This document shows positions 34,633 to 43,550 of a stretch of 64,000 nt of DNA, in pieces (within the stretch, counting starts at the first letter, position 1; every line of letters begins with the position of its first letter). Position numbers and translations under genes: made by a program. Under the pieces are notes generated by a model. It did no database searches, was not told where the DNA came from, and worked only from the letters and a program-made list of their open reading frames with translations. The stretch comes from Streptomyces sp. A1136 (lineage in GTDB: Bacteria > Actinomycetota > Actinomycetes > Streptomycetales > Streptomycetaceae), in contig NZ_SSBJ01000011.1 of assembly GCF_004795055.1 (NCBI RefSeq), positions 124,001 to 188,000 of the forward strand. The letters run 5' to 3'.

Positions 34633-36159
34633 TCAGTGCACGTCGCCCATGAGTTCCTTGACATTCTTGCGGTACATGAAGACCGCGAGGGCGGCCAGAG
34701 TGGCCAAGGTGGCCTCGATCGCCACGGCACCGGTGCCGTTGAGGTCCACACCGAAGACGGACGGGTCCGACAGGAGGCTGGTGATCGAGTCACCCGCCGT
34801 CACCGCCAGGAACCAGACACCCATCATCTGCGACGCGTACTTGCGCGGGGCCATCTTCGTGGTGACCGACAGGCCGACGGGAGAGATGCACAGCTCGCCG
34901 ACCGTCTGGATCAGGTAGATGCCCACGAGCCACATCGGGCTGACCAGCTGGCCGTTCGAGGACATGGCGACCGGAAGCAGGAAGAAGAAGAACGAAACAC
35001 CGATGAAGAACAGGCCGGCGGCGAACTTCCCGACGGTGGTGGGCTCCTTGCCCTTGCGGTTCAGCCACAGCCAGATCCAGGCGAAGACCGGGGCCAGCGC
35101 CATGATGAAGACCGGGTTCAGCGACTGGTACCAGGAGGAGGGGAACTCGAAGCCGAGCAGCGAGCCGGAAGCTTTGGTCTCGCCGAACGCCTGGACCGTC
35201 GAAGCGCCCTGGTCGTAGATCATCCAGAAGGCCGCGGCAGCCACGAAGAACCAGATGTAGCCGGTCATCTTCGACTGCTCGCCGCGGTCGAGTTCCTTGT
35301 CCCGCTTGATACGCACGAGCACCGCGGTCGGGACGATCAGACCGATCAGGGTGAGCGGGATGGTCGCCCACGCCTTGGTGAACATGCCGGCGACGCCGAT
35401 GACGGTGTAGAAGACCGCCACGACGGCGACCGAGACGGCGACCTTGCGCAACCACGAGGCGCGCTCTTCGGCGGACAGCGGCTTCGGGACGACCGAGCTG
35501 ACGGGGTTCAGGTGCTTGGTGCCCAGCAGGAAGACGACCAGGCCGATGCCCATACCGACGGCCGCCATCGCGAAGCCCAGGTGCCAGTTGACCTTCTGGC
35601 CAACGGTGCCGATGGCCAGCGGGGCGAAGAAGGCACCCGCGTTGATGCCCATGTAGAAGATCGTGAAGCCACCGTCACGGCGCGGGTCGTCCGCGTCCTT
35701 GTACAGCTGACCGACCATGGTGGAGATGTTGGCCTTGAGCAGGCCCGAGCCGATCGCGACGAGCGCGAGACCGACATAGAAGGTCGCCTGCCCGGGAAGT
35801 GCCAGGATCACGTGGCCGGACATGATCGTCACGGCGGCGACCGTCACGGTCTTGCGCGGGCCCCAGACGCGGTCGCCCAGCCATCCGCCCGGCATGGCGA
35901 GCAGATAGACCATGGAGACGTAGATGGAGAAGACGGCGATCGCCGTGCCCTCGTCCATGCCGATGCCGCCGCCCAGGCTGCCCTTCTTGGCATCCGGGCC
36001 ACCCGAGATCAGGTAAACGAGAAGAAGGGCCTTCATGCCGTAGAAGCTGAAGCGCTCCCACATCTCGGTCATGAACAGAGTGGCCAGGCCACGGGGGTGG
36101 CCGAAGAAGGTCTTCTCGGCGGCAGGAGCCGCCGGTTCCTTCGTCAGGCTGGAAGCCAT
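34633..36159 (-). CDS. POT/PTR-family proton-coupled peptide transporter
   Basis: A 508-residue membrane protein with about 12-14 helices. The POT signature ExxER is present near the N-terminus (FMTEMWERFSFYGMKALL), and the second POT motif FxxFYxxIN-like is at DGGFTIFYMGINAGAFFAP. It imports di- and tripeptides by proton symport, as DtpT does. AAGGA lies 6 nt before the ATG at 36159; the frame open to 36273 has no ribosome site. It is a single gene with a terminator after it. Divergent to it is a two-component system, across a 501-bp gap containing an operator-like dyad. Confidence 0.94.
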   Translation of the reverse strand: MASSLTKEPAAPAAEKTFFGHPRGLATLFMTEMWERFSFYGMKALLLVYLISGGPDAKKGSLGGGIGMDEGTAIAVFSIYVSMVYLLAMPGGWLGDRVWGPRKTVTVAAVTIMSGHVILALPGQATFYVGLALVAIGSGLLKANISTMVGQLYKDADDPRRDGGFTIFYMGINAGAFFAPLAIGTVGQKVNWHLGFAMAAVGMGIGLVVFLLGTKHLNPVSSVVPKPLSAEERASWLRKVAVSVAVVAVFYTVIGVAGMFTKAWATIPLTLIGLIVPTAVLVRIKRDKELDRGEQSKMTGYIWFFVAAAAFWMIYDQGASTVQAFGETKASGSLLGFEFPSSWYQSLNPVFIMALAPVFAWIWLWLNRKGKEPTTVGKFAAGLFFIGVSFFFFLLPVAMSSNGQLVSPMWLVGIYLIQTVGELCISPVGLSVTTKMAPRKYASQMMGVWFLAVTAGDSITSLLSDPSVFGVDLNGTGAVAIEATLATLAALAVFMYRKNVKELMGDVH

Positions 36160-36382
36160 GGTCGATCCTTGCTTGATCGGGACGCTTCGCTTCGTGAGCG
36201 GGACAGCGCCCTGTGGGGGGTGGCCGGCACCGGCGACGGGCCGTCCACCCCACGCCTCGGGGTCTCGCCCCACGGGTGAGGGCGAAGGAAGGTCCGTAAC
36301 CGGGATCCACGCCCTCCGCGCAGCTTCGCGCGCAGGGCCCGGCCCCTAGGTCATTCACTTCATCCGGGGCGGACGGGGCAGC

Positions 36383-36406
36383 CCTTGACACGTGTACGTA
36401 TCAAGG
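36383..36406. promoter_or_regulatory. Operator-like dyad in the 501-bp gap 36160-36660
   Basis: CCTTGA-N12-TCAAGG with a CACGTG core forms a 24-bp dyad about midway between the divergent peptide transporter and the response-regulator gene. A TTGACA hexamer (36385-36390) overlaps the left arm but no good -10 follows at 17 nt. The remainder of the gap holds no gene I can support. Confidence 0.45.
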
Positions 36407-36660
36407 CGCCGATCCGCCCGGAGCAGAAGGAGAGACCCTTGGCTCGTTTTTCGGCACAAAGGTCCCCTGGGTAGTGCATCAGGCGTCTCGCCACCATACG
36501 ACACGACACTGCGGCATATGGAAGGACTTGAGATATGGATCACAGGCGCCCAGGGAACCGTTCGACCTTATTCGAAGGCGGGTAGTGGTCCATAAGCCCA
36601 GATCGGCAGGGGTATGCGGGCTGGCCCACGATTCGGTCGCCGCGGACTACCATCACCCAC

Positions 36661-37338
36661 ATGACGCGTGTACTGCTCGCCGAGGACGACGCATCCATCT
36701 CGGAGCCCCTGGCCCGCGCCCTGCGCCGGGAGGGGTACGAGGTCGAGGTCCGGGAGGACGGCCCCACCGCTCTGGCCGCGGGACTGCAAGGCGGCGTCGA
36801 CCTCGTCGTCCTGGACCTGGGCCTGCCCGGGATGGACGGCCTGGAAGTGGCCCGACGACTGCGCGCGGAGGGGCACGGCTTCCCGATCCTGGTGCTGACC
36901 GCCCGGGCGGACGAGGTCGACACGGTCGTCGGCCTGGACGCCGGCGCCGACGACTACGTGACGAAGCCGTTCCGGCTCGCCGAACTGCTGGCCCGCGTCC
37001 GGGCCCTGCTGCGGCGCGGTGCGAACGAGGCCTCGCAGGCGCCGGCCACCCACGGGGTGCGGATCGACGTCGAGTCGCACCGCGCCTGGATGGGGGAGGA
37101 GGAGCTCCAGCTCACCGCCAAGGAGTTCGACCTGCTGCGGGTCCTCGTCCGGGACGCGGGTCGGGTCGTGACCCGCGATCAGCTGATGCGCGAGGTCTGG
37201 GACACCACCTGGTGGTCCTCCACCAAGACCCTCGACATGCACATCTCCTGGCTCCGCAAGAAGCTGGGCGACGACGCCGCGAACCCCCGCTACATCGCGA
37301 CCGTGCGGGGCGTCGGCTTCCGTTTCGAGAAGAGCTAG
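36661..37338 (+). CDS. OmpR-family response regulator
   Basis: A 225-residue two-component regulator. The receiver domain (1-118) has acidic pocket residues D9/D10, phospho-acceptor D52 (LVVLDLGLPG), LTAR and K102 (VTKPF). The C-terminal winged helix (about 125-223) has the recognition region KTLDMHISWLRKKLG and the end RGVGFRFE. It binds DNA direct repeats after phosphorylation by the sensor encoded 61 bp downstream. The stimulus is unknown; the divergent peptide transporter is a possible target. Confidence 0.95.
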   Translation: MTRVLLAEDDASISEPLARALRREGYEVEVREDGPTALAAGLQGGVDLVVLDLGLPGMDGLEVARRLRAEGHGFPILVLTARADEVDTVVGLDAGADDYVTKPFRLAELLARVRALLRRGANEASQAPATHGVRIDVESHRAWMGEEELQLTAKEFDLLRVLVRDAGRVVTRDQLMREVWDTTWWSSTKTLDMHISWLRKKLGDDAANPRYIATVRGVGFRFEKS

Positions 37339-37399
37339 CGAAGAACCGGGTGAACGACCGGGTGGACGACGGGATGAGGAACCGAGTGCGGACCGAGCC

Positions 37400-38665
37400 G
37401 TGCGCCGCCGACTGATCAACTCCACGCTCGCCGTGGTGCTCGTCGTGATCGCCGTGTTCGGGGTCTCCCTCGTCATCGTCGAGACGCGGACCATCACCAG
37501 CAGCGCCCAGGACCGGATCGGGTCCGAGGCGCTGCGGCTGGTGGGCGCCGTCGAGACGGACGTGCTGGAGGGCAAGCCGGTCGACCCGTTCGCGCTGGGC
37601 GAGCAACTGGACGAGGGGCGGTACGCCCGCATCACCGTCCCCGGCCGGCCGGCCGTCGAAGTGGGCGACCGCATCCCGGGCAGCGTCATCCGTGGCACCG
37701 CCCGCGGGGAGCAGGGCGAGATGGTGGTGGTCGAGGAGTCCCGCTCCACGGTCACCAAGGAGGTCGGACGGACCCTCGTCGTGGTCGGCGCGGTGGCGCT
37801 GCTGGCCGTCGTGGCGGCCGTACTGCTCGCCGTACGCCAGGCGAACCGGCTGGCCTCGCCGCTCACCGACCTCGCCGAGACGGCGGAACGCCTCGGTTCG
37901 GGTGACCCGCGCCCCCGCCACAAGCGCTACGGGGTCCCCGAGCTGGACCGGGTGGCGGACGTACTGGACTCCAGCGCGGAGCGGATCGGCCGGATGCTCA
38001 CTGCCGAGCGGCGCCTCGCCGCCGACGCCTCGCACCAGCTGCGGACCCCGCTGACGGCCCTGTCGATGCGGCTGGAGGAGATCACGGTGACCGACGACCT
38101 GGAGACCGTACGGGAGGAGGCGAGCATCGCCCTGACCCAGGTGGAGCGGCTCACGGACGTGGTGCAGCGGCTCCTGACGAACTCGCGCGACCCCCGGACC
38201 GGCTCGGCGGTCCCCTTCGACCTGGACGAGGTCGTCAAGCAGCAGGTGGAGGAGTGGCGGCCGGCCTACCGCAGTGCCGGTCGGGCCATCGTGCGCTCGG
38301 GCCGGACGGGCATGCGGGCCGTGGGAACACCGGGGGCGGTCTCGCAGGTGCTCGCCACCCTCGTGGAGAACGCCCTGATGCACGGTGGCGGCACGGTCGC
38401 GCTGCGTACGCGGGTCACCGGCAACCAGGCGGTGCTGGAGGTCACGGACGAGGGCCCCGGCGTTCCGCCCGACCTCGGCAACCGGATCTTCGAGCGGGCC
38501 ATCAGCGGCCGCAACTCGACGGGCATCGGCCTCGCCGTCGCCCGCGACCTCGCGGAGGCGGACGGCGGCCGGCTGGAGCTGCTCCAGACGCAGCCGCCGG
38601 TCTTCGCCTTGTTCCTCAGCCGGACGGCGCCCGATCCGACGGAGCCGGAGCGCCCCGTCCGCTAG
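37400..38665 (+). CDS. Two-component sensor histidine kinase
   Basis: A 421-residue membrane kinase. Helix one (about 7-29), an extracytoplasmic loop of about 93 residues, helix two (about 123-145), HAMP, then the HisKA box with H212 (ASHQLRTPLTALS). The HATPase domain has N box ENALMHG, G1 DEGPGVP and G2 GIGLAVA. The GTG at 37400 begins VRRRLINSTL. It pairs with the regulator upstream. Its TAG stop lies in CTAG, which also encodes the TAG of the convergent GtrA gene. Confidence 0.95.
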   Translation: MRRRLINSTLAVVLVVIAVFGVSLVIVETRTITSSAQDRIGSEALRLVGAVETDVLEGKPVDPFALGEQLDEGRYARITVPGRPAVEVGDRIPGSVIRGTARGEQGEMVVVEESRSTVTKEVGRTLVVVGAVALLAVVAAVLLAVRQANRLASPLTDLAETAERLGSGDPRPRHKRYGVPELDRVADVLDSSAERIGRMLTAERRLAADASHQLRTPLTALSMRLEEITVTDDLETVREEASIALTQVERLTDVVQRLLTNSRDPRTGSAVPFDLDEVVKQQVEEWRPAYRSAGRAIVRSGRTGMRAVGTPGAVSQVLATLVENALMHGGGTVALRTRVTGNQAVLEVTDEGPGVPPDLGNRIFERAISGRNSTGIGLAVARDLAEADGGRLELLQTQPPVFALFLSRTAPDPTEPERPVR

Positions 38666-39207
38666 CGGGCCGGGGTCGCGGCCGGCTCGGGGGCCAGGGG
38701 CGCGGCGGCGGGGCTCTGCCCGTCGCGCTGCTCGACTACCAGCGACGGGGCGGCGGGCGCGGGCAGCGCCTTGAAGACCCACGTCCGATAGGACCAGAAG
38801 CGGAAGATCGTGGCGATGCCGATGCCGGCGAACTTGAAGAAGTTCGTCGCGAGGGAGCCGTCCCAGCCGAGCCCGTAGGTCGCGGTGTACAGCACGCCGT
38901 TCTCGATGACCAGGCCGATCACGCTGAAGGCGGCGAACAGCACCAGCTCACGGCTGCGGGTGTGGCTGCTGTTGTTGGCGCGGTCCCGGTAGGCGAAGTA
39001 GCGAAACCCGATGTAGTTCGACGCGATGGCCACCACGGTCGCTATGACGCTCGCGCGCACCACCTGGAGGTCGGTCGTGCTGCGGATCAGGTTGAACACA
39101 CCCATGTTCACCAGCACGCCCAGCCCGCCGACCGCCCCGAACTTGGCGACCTCCCGTGCCATGCCGCGTATGCGTTCGAGGGCGGATACGTTCTTCGGCG
39201 TGCTCAT
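38662..39207 (-). CDS. GtrA-like membrane protein
   Basis: A 181-residue protein with four membrane helices in residues 20-140 and a Pro/Ala-rich tail, the layout of GtrA/DPMS-associated proteins that flip or support polyprenyl-phosphate-linked sugars. A signature-like start, FGAVGGLGVLVNMGVFNLI, is visible. The ATG at 39207 (MSTPKNVSALERI) is used; the frame open to 39306 is not supported. It is the convergent partner of the sensor kinase, with a 4-bp overlap at the stop codons. It may serve the glycan assembly genes farther right. Confidence 0.85.
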   Translation of the reverse strand: MSTPKNVSALERIRGMAREVAKFGAVGGLGVLVNMGVFNLIRSTTDLQVVRASVIATVVAIASNYIGFRYFAYRDRANNSSHTRSRELVLFAAFSVIGLVIENGVLYTATYGLGWDGSLATNFFKFAGIGIATIFRFWSYRTWVFKALPAPAAPSLVVEQRDGQSPAAAPLAPEPAATPAR

Positions 39208-39468
39208 GTGATGGCTCAGTCCCTGTCCGTCGTCGTCGCCCCCGATCCGGGAGGCGTCACTCGTCGTCGACGACCCATGTCTCGGCGCACACGTCTTCCG
39301 CGTCACACGTATCCGTCAACCGAATCTCGTCGCCCCTCCATGGTAAGTGTCGCTCCGGGCGTCCGTCTGCGCCCGGTACCCCGTGCGACACACGGCACAC
39401 GGCGCGCCCGGCGAGTCCTCGCCAGGGCTGCGTCCGGATGGCGGAATACCGACGGATACCCTGGAGAG

Positions 39469-40608
39469 GTGACGTTCCCGGTAGTCGGCATGGTCGGCGG
39501 CGGACAGCTCGCCCGCATGACCCACGAGGCGGGTATCCCCCTCGGCATCAGATTCAAGCTCCTCAGTGACACCCCACAGGACTCGGCGGCCCAGGTCGTG
39601 AACGATGTCGTCATCGGCGACTATCGCGACCTGGAGACGTTGCGCGCGTTCGCGCGCGGCTGTGACGTGATCACTTTCGACCACGAGCATGTACCCATCG
39701 AACACCTGCGGGCCCTGGAAGCGGACGGCATCCCCGTCCGCCCGGGGCCCGACGCGTTGATGCATGCCGCCGACAAGGGGGTGATGCGCGCCCGGCTCGA
39801 CCGGATCGGCGCGCCCAGCCCCCGCCACCGGATCGTCCGCGATCCGGCGGACGCGGCGGCCTTCGCGGAGGAGGTCGGCGGGTTCCCCGTCATCCTCAAG
39901 ACGGTGCGCGGCGGCTACGACGGCAAGGGTGTCTGGTTCGTCCGCACCCCCGAGGACGCGGCGGCCCCCTTCAAGGCGGGCGTCCCCGTCCTGGCCGAGG
40001 AGAAGGTGGACTACGTCCGCGAACTCGCGGCCAACATCGTCCGCTCCCCGCACGGCCAGGCGGTGGCCTACCCCGTCGTCGAGTCCATCCAGGTCGACGG
40101 CGTCTGCGACACGGTCATCGCGCCCGCCCCGAACCTGTCCGAGGAGTTGGCCGGCGAGGCCCAGGCCCTGGCCCTGCGCATCGCGCAGGAGCTCGGCGTG
40201 ACCGGCCACCTGGCCGTCGAACTCTTCGAGACCACCGACGGCCGCATCCTGGTCAACGAACTGGCCATGCGCCCGCACAACAGCGGCCACTGGACCCAGG
40301 ACGGCGCGATCACCTCCCAGTTCGCCAACCATGTCCGGGCGGTCCTGGACCTGCCGCTGGGCGACCCGCGCCCGCGCGCCCGCTGGACGGTCATGGCCAA
40401 CGTCCTGGGCGGTGACTACCCCGACATGTACGCGGCCTACCTGCACTGCATGGCCCACGACCCGCAGCTCAAGATCCACATGTACGGCAAGGACGTGAAA
40501 CACGGCCGCAAGGTCGGCCACGTCAACACCTACGGCGACGACCTGGACGATGTGCTGGAGCGCGCACGTCACGCAGCCGGCTACCTCAGAGGGACGATCA
40601 CCGAATGA
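39469..40608 (+). CDS. purK: N5-carboxyaminoimidazole ribonucleotide synthase
   Basis: A 379-residue ATP-grasp enzyme of purine synthesis that makes N5-CAIR from AIR, bicarbonate and ATP. The N-terminal [11 protein letters not shown] is the family hallmark. The ATP-grasp core includes [15 protein letters not shown] and the metal-site [13 protein letters not shown]. The GTG at 39469 has GGAG only 2 nt away, but the protein start fits relatives ([12 protein letters not shown]). The very long open frame upstream is a shadow. Its stop overlaps purE by 4 bp. Confidence 0.96.
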   Translation: MTFPVVGMVGGGQLARMTHEAGIPLGIRFKLLSDTPQDSAAQVVNDVVIGDYRDLETLRAFARGCDVITFDHEHVPIEHLRALEADGIPVRPGPDALMHAADKGVMRARLDRIGAPSPRHRIVRDPADAAAFAEEVGGFPVILKTVRGGYDGKGVWFVRTPEDAAAPFKAGVPVLAEEKVDYVRELAANIVRSPHGQAVAYPVVESIQVDGVCDTVIAPAPNLSEELAGEAQALALRIAQELGVTGHLAVELFETTDGRILVNELAMRPHNSGHWTQDGAITSQFANHVRAVLDLPLGDPRPRARWTVMANVLGGDYPDMYAAYLHCMAHDPQLKIHMYGKDVKHGRKVGHVNTYGDDLDDVLERARHAAGYLRGTITE

Positions 40609-41153
40609 GCACCAGCTCTACCGCACGCCCCACGGGCCCCGTCATCGGCATCGTCATGGGCTCCGACTCGGACTGGCCGGTCATGGAGGCCGCCGCCCAG
40701 GCGCTGGACGAGTTCGAGATCCCCTACGAGGTCGACGTCGTCTCCGCGCACCGGATGCCGCGCGAGATGATCGCGTACGGGGAGCAGGCCGACGCCCGCG
40801 GCCTCAAGGCGATCATCGCGGGCGCCGGCGGAGCCGCCCACCTTCCCGGCATGCTCGCGTCGGTCACCCCGCTGCCCGTCATCGGCGTCCCGGTCCCGCT
40901 CAGGTACCTCGACGGCATGGACTCCCTGCTGTCGATCGTGCAGATGCCCGCCGGCGTTCCCGTCGCCACCGTCTCCGTCGCCGGGGCGCGCAACGCGGGC
41001 CTGCTGGCCGTCCGGATGCTGGCCGCGCACGACACGGAGCTGCTGGCCCGGATGCGCGACTTCCAGCAGGAACTGAACGACCAGGCCACCGAGAAGGGCA
41101 AGCGGCTGCGTACGAAGGTCGCCGGCACGGAATCGTTCGGATTCGCCAAGTGA
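40605..41153 (+). CDS. purE: 5-(carboxyamino)imidazole ribonucleotide mutase
   Basis: A 182-residue class I PurE that moves the carboxylate from N5-CAIR to C4, giving CAIR. It has MGSDSDW (phosphate/AIR loop), VVSAHRMP with the catalytic His, [15 protein letters not shown] and the [12 protein letters not shown] region. The ATG overlaps the purK stop (ATGA), and its own stop overlaps the dipeptidase GTG (GTGA). The purK-purE order is normal in actinomycetes. It forms homo-octamers in the family. Confidence 0.97.
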   Translation: MSTSSTARPTGPVIGIVMGSDSDWPVMEAAAQALDEFEIPYEVDVVSAHRMPREMIAYGEQADARGLKAIIAGAGGAAHLPGMLASVTPLPVIGVPVPLRYLDGMDSLLSIVQMPAGVPVATVSVAGARNAGLLAVRMLAAHDTELLARMRDFQQELNDQATEKGKRLRTKVAGTESFGFAK

Positions 41154-42328
41154 GCGCCGACCAGCGCCTGGCCGAGGCGCGCGAGCTGCTGGCCGAGCAC
41201 CCCGTGGTGGACGGGCACAACGACCTGCCCTGGGCGCTGCGCGAGCAGGCCCGCTACGACCTCGACCGGCTGGACGTCGGCGCCGACCAGCGCGGCACCC
41301 TGCACACCGACATCCCCCGGCTGCGCGCCGGCGGGGTCGGCGCGCAGTTCTGGTCCGTCTTCGTACGGTCGGACTACGCGGGCGACACGGCGGTCAGCGC
41401 CACCCTCGAACAGATCGACGGCGTGGACCAGCTGATCGCCCGTTACCCGCAGGCCTTCGCCCGGGCGCTGACGGCGGACGACATGGAGGCGGCCCGCACC
41501 GACGGCCGGATCGCCTCCCTGATGGGCGCCGAGGGCGGCCACTCCATCAACAACTCGCTCGCCACCCTGCGCGCACTGCACCGGCTCGGCGTGCGGTACA
41601 TGACGCTCACGCACAACGACACCATCGACTGGGCGGACTCGGCGACCGACGAACCCCGGCACGGCGGCCTCACCGACTTCGGCCGCGAGGTCGTGCGCGA
41701 GATGAACCGAATCGGCATGCTCGTCGACCTCTCGCACGTCGCCGAGACGACGATGCGGGACGCCATCGAGGTGTCCACCGCGCCGGTGATCTTCTCGCAC
41801 TCCTCCGCGCGCGCCGTGTGCGACCACCCGCGCAACGTCCCGGACGACGTACTGGCCCTGCTCCCGGCCAACGGCGGGGTGGCCATGGCCACCTTCGTGC
41901 CCAAGTTCATCCTCCCCGCCGCCGTCGAATGGACGCTGGCCGCCGACGAGAACCTGCGCGCCCACGGCTTCCACCACCTCGACACCACCCCCGAGGCGAT
42001 GGCCCTGCACCGGGCCTTCGAGGCGGGGCGCCCGCGCCCGGTGGCCACGGCGGCCACCGTCGCGGACCACCTCGACCACATGCGCGAGGTGGCGGGCGTC
42101 GACCACATCGGCATCGGCGGCGACTACGACGGCACGGCCTTCACCCCGTCCGGGCTGGACGACGTGTCGGGCTACCCGAACCTGATCGCGGAGCTGCTGA
42201 CGCGCGGCTGGTCGCGCGCCGACCTGGCCAAGCTGACCTGGTCCAACGCGGTCCGCGCGCTGCGCGACGCCGAGGCGGTGGCCCGCGACCTCTCGGCCTC
42301 CCGCGGCCCCTCCAACGCGGTGATCTAG
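41150..42328 (+). CDS. Membrane-dipeptidase family (renal dipeptidase-like) metallopeptidase
   Basis: A 392-residue peptidase M19. All zinc ligands are present: H23 and D25 (DGHNDLPW), bridging E128 (GAEGGHS), H196 (VDLSHVAE) and H217 (IFSHSSAR), with the substrate-contact D325 in GGDYDG. There is no signal peptide, so it is probably cytoplasmic, hydrolysing dipeptides including possibly D-residue products of wall turnover. The GTG overlaps purE by 4 bp. A hairpin terminator follows at 42344-42382. An adjacent paralogue has lost all these ligands. Confidence 0.93.
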   Translation: MSADQRLAEARELLAEHPVVDGHNDLPWALREQARYDLDRLDVGADQRGTLHTDIPRLRAGGVGAQFWSVFVRSDYAGDTAVSATLEQIDGVDQLIARYPQAFARALTADDMEAARTDGRIASLMGAEGGHSINNSLATLRALHRLGVRYMTLTHNDTIDWADSATDEPRHGGLTDFGREVVREMNRIGMLVDLSHVAETTMRDAIEVSTAPVIFSHSSARAVCDHPRNVPDDVLALLPANGGVAMATFVPKFILPAAVEWTLAADENLRAHGFHHLDTTPEAMALHRAFEAGRPRPVATAATVADHLDHMREVAGVDHIGIGGDYDGTAFTPSGLDDVSGYPNLIAELLTRGWSRADLAKLTWSNAVRALRDAEAVARDLSASRGPSNAVI

Positions 42329-42343
42329 CGGCTGCGGCCCTTC

Positions 42344-42382
42344 GGCGTTCGGGTGTCCGCCCCACGGCGACACCCGAACGCC
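42344..42382 (+). terminator. Hairpin terminator after the dipeptidase
   Basis: Perfect 14-bp arms (42344-42357 and 42369-42382) with an 11-nt loop, directly after the purK-purE-dipeptidase genes and before the paralogue, so the paralogue probably has its own promoter. Confidence 0.75.
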
Positions 42383-42473
42383 ACACCCGCCGTGAACCCG
42401 CGCGCCCCGCGTGTCACCGTGGCCAGACGAACCCCGCTTCTCTCCCTGCTGCGCCGAGACCGGAGCGAACGCC

Positions 42474-43550
42474 ATGGCCGACTTGCAGGACGAACCCCTC
42501 CCGAGCCCCGGCACCGACGTGGGACCGGGCTGCCTGGGATCCGAAGACCCCACCCCGGGTGTCGCTCCCGGAGCCCTGGACCGGGCCATGGAGCTGCTGT
42601 CCGAACACCCCGTGGCCGACGGGTGCAACACCCTGGTCTGGACACTGCGCCAGAGCCCGTACCACGACATCGACACCCCCGACCTCGGTGTGGACACCGA
42701 CATCCCGAGACTGCGCGCCGGCGGGGTCGGCGCCCAGTTCTGGTCCCTGCTCACGCCGAGCGAGGCACCGGCCGTCGACCAGGTGGTCTCCGACACCCTG
42801 GAGCAGATCGACGTGGCGCTGTCCCTCGTGCGCCGCTACCCCGACAGCCTGTGCCTCGCGCTCACCCCGGACGACATGGCGGACGCCCGCAACCGGGGCC
42901 GTATCGCCGCGTTCCTCGGCCCGGTGCCCGGCCGCACACTGAGCGGCTCCCTGGGGGCGCTGCGCGCCTTCCACGCGCTGGGCGTGCGCATCCTCGCGCC
43001 CGCCGGGGCGCCCTGGGCGCGTGAGGGCCTCACGGTCTTCGGCCACGAGGTGGTCAAGGAGATGAACCGCCTCGGCATGTTGCTCGACCTGGCCGGCTGC
43101 CCGTCGGCGGTGGCCTGTCAGCTGGCGGGCGCGTCCAAGGCGCCGGTCATCATCTCCAACACCGGGGCCGCCGCCCTCAACCCGCATCCGGGGAACGTGA
43201 CCGACGAGGTGCTGCTCGCGCTGCGCGCGGCCGGCGGCGTGGCGATGGTCACCTTCGACACCGAGCGGACCGGGGACTCGCTGCACGCGGTGGCGGACCA
43301 CGTGGACCACGTGAGGGCGCTCGCGGGCCCCGACGGCGTCGGTCTCGGCGCCGCGTTCGGAGCCGAACCCGGCAGCCCCCGCCCGGCCGGCCTGACCGAC
43401 CCCTCCGGATACCCGAGGCTGGTCGCGGAACTTCTCGAACGGGGCTGGACGGAGCCCGATCTGGCACTGCTCACCTGGGGCAACGCCCAACGGGTGCTGC
43501 GCGACGCGGAGTTCACCTCCCGCGCCGCCCAACACCGTCGTACGGTCTAG
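42474..43550 (+). CDS. Membrane-dipeptidase paralogue lacking all zinc ligands (pseudoenzyme)
   Basis: A 358-residue protein clearly homologous to the upstream dipeptidase: [17 protein letters not shown], the LEQID region, EMNRLGML and the WGNAQRVLRDAE end are shared. Every ligand is replaced: C51 and T53 for the His/Asp pair, V151 for the bridging Glu, G208 and N229 for the two His, A294 for the Asp. The frame is intact and codon use normal, so it is maintained as a protein, not a decayed gene. ATG at 42474 with GGAG 8 nt upstream. Likely a regulatory, scaffold or ligand-binding pseudoenzyme. Its stop overlaps the convergent gene by 4 bp. Confidence 0.9.
   Translation: MADLQDEPLPSPGTDVGPGCLGSEDPTPGVAPGALDRAMELLSEHPVADGCNTLVWTLRQSPYHDIDTPDLGVDTDIPRLRAGGVGAQFWSLLTPSEAPAVDQVVSDTLEQIDVALSLVRRYPDSLCLALTPDDMADARNRGRIAAFLGPVPGRTLSGSLGALRAFHALGVRILAPAGAPWAREGLTVFGHEVVKEMNRLGMLLDLAGCPSAVACQLAGASKAPVIISNTGAAALNPHPGNVTDEVLLALRAAGGVAMVTFDTERTGDSLHAVADHVDHVRALAGPDGVGLGAAFGAEPGSPRPAGLTDPSGYPRLVAELLERGWTEPDLALLTWGNAQRVLRDAEFTSRAAQHRRTV

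Noticed and set aside
36355..36543. A 62-residue minus-strand frame upstream of the peptide transporter
   Set aside because: No ribosome site, unusual codon use for this genome, and it overlaps the dyad region.
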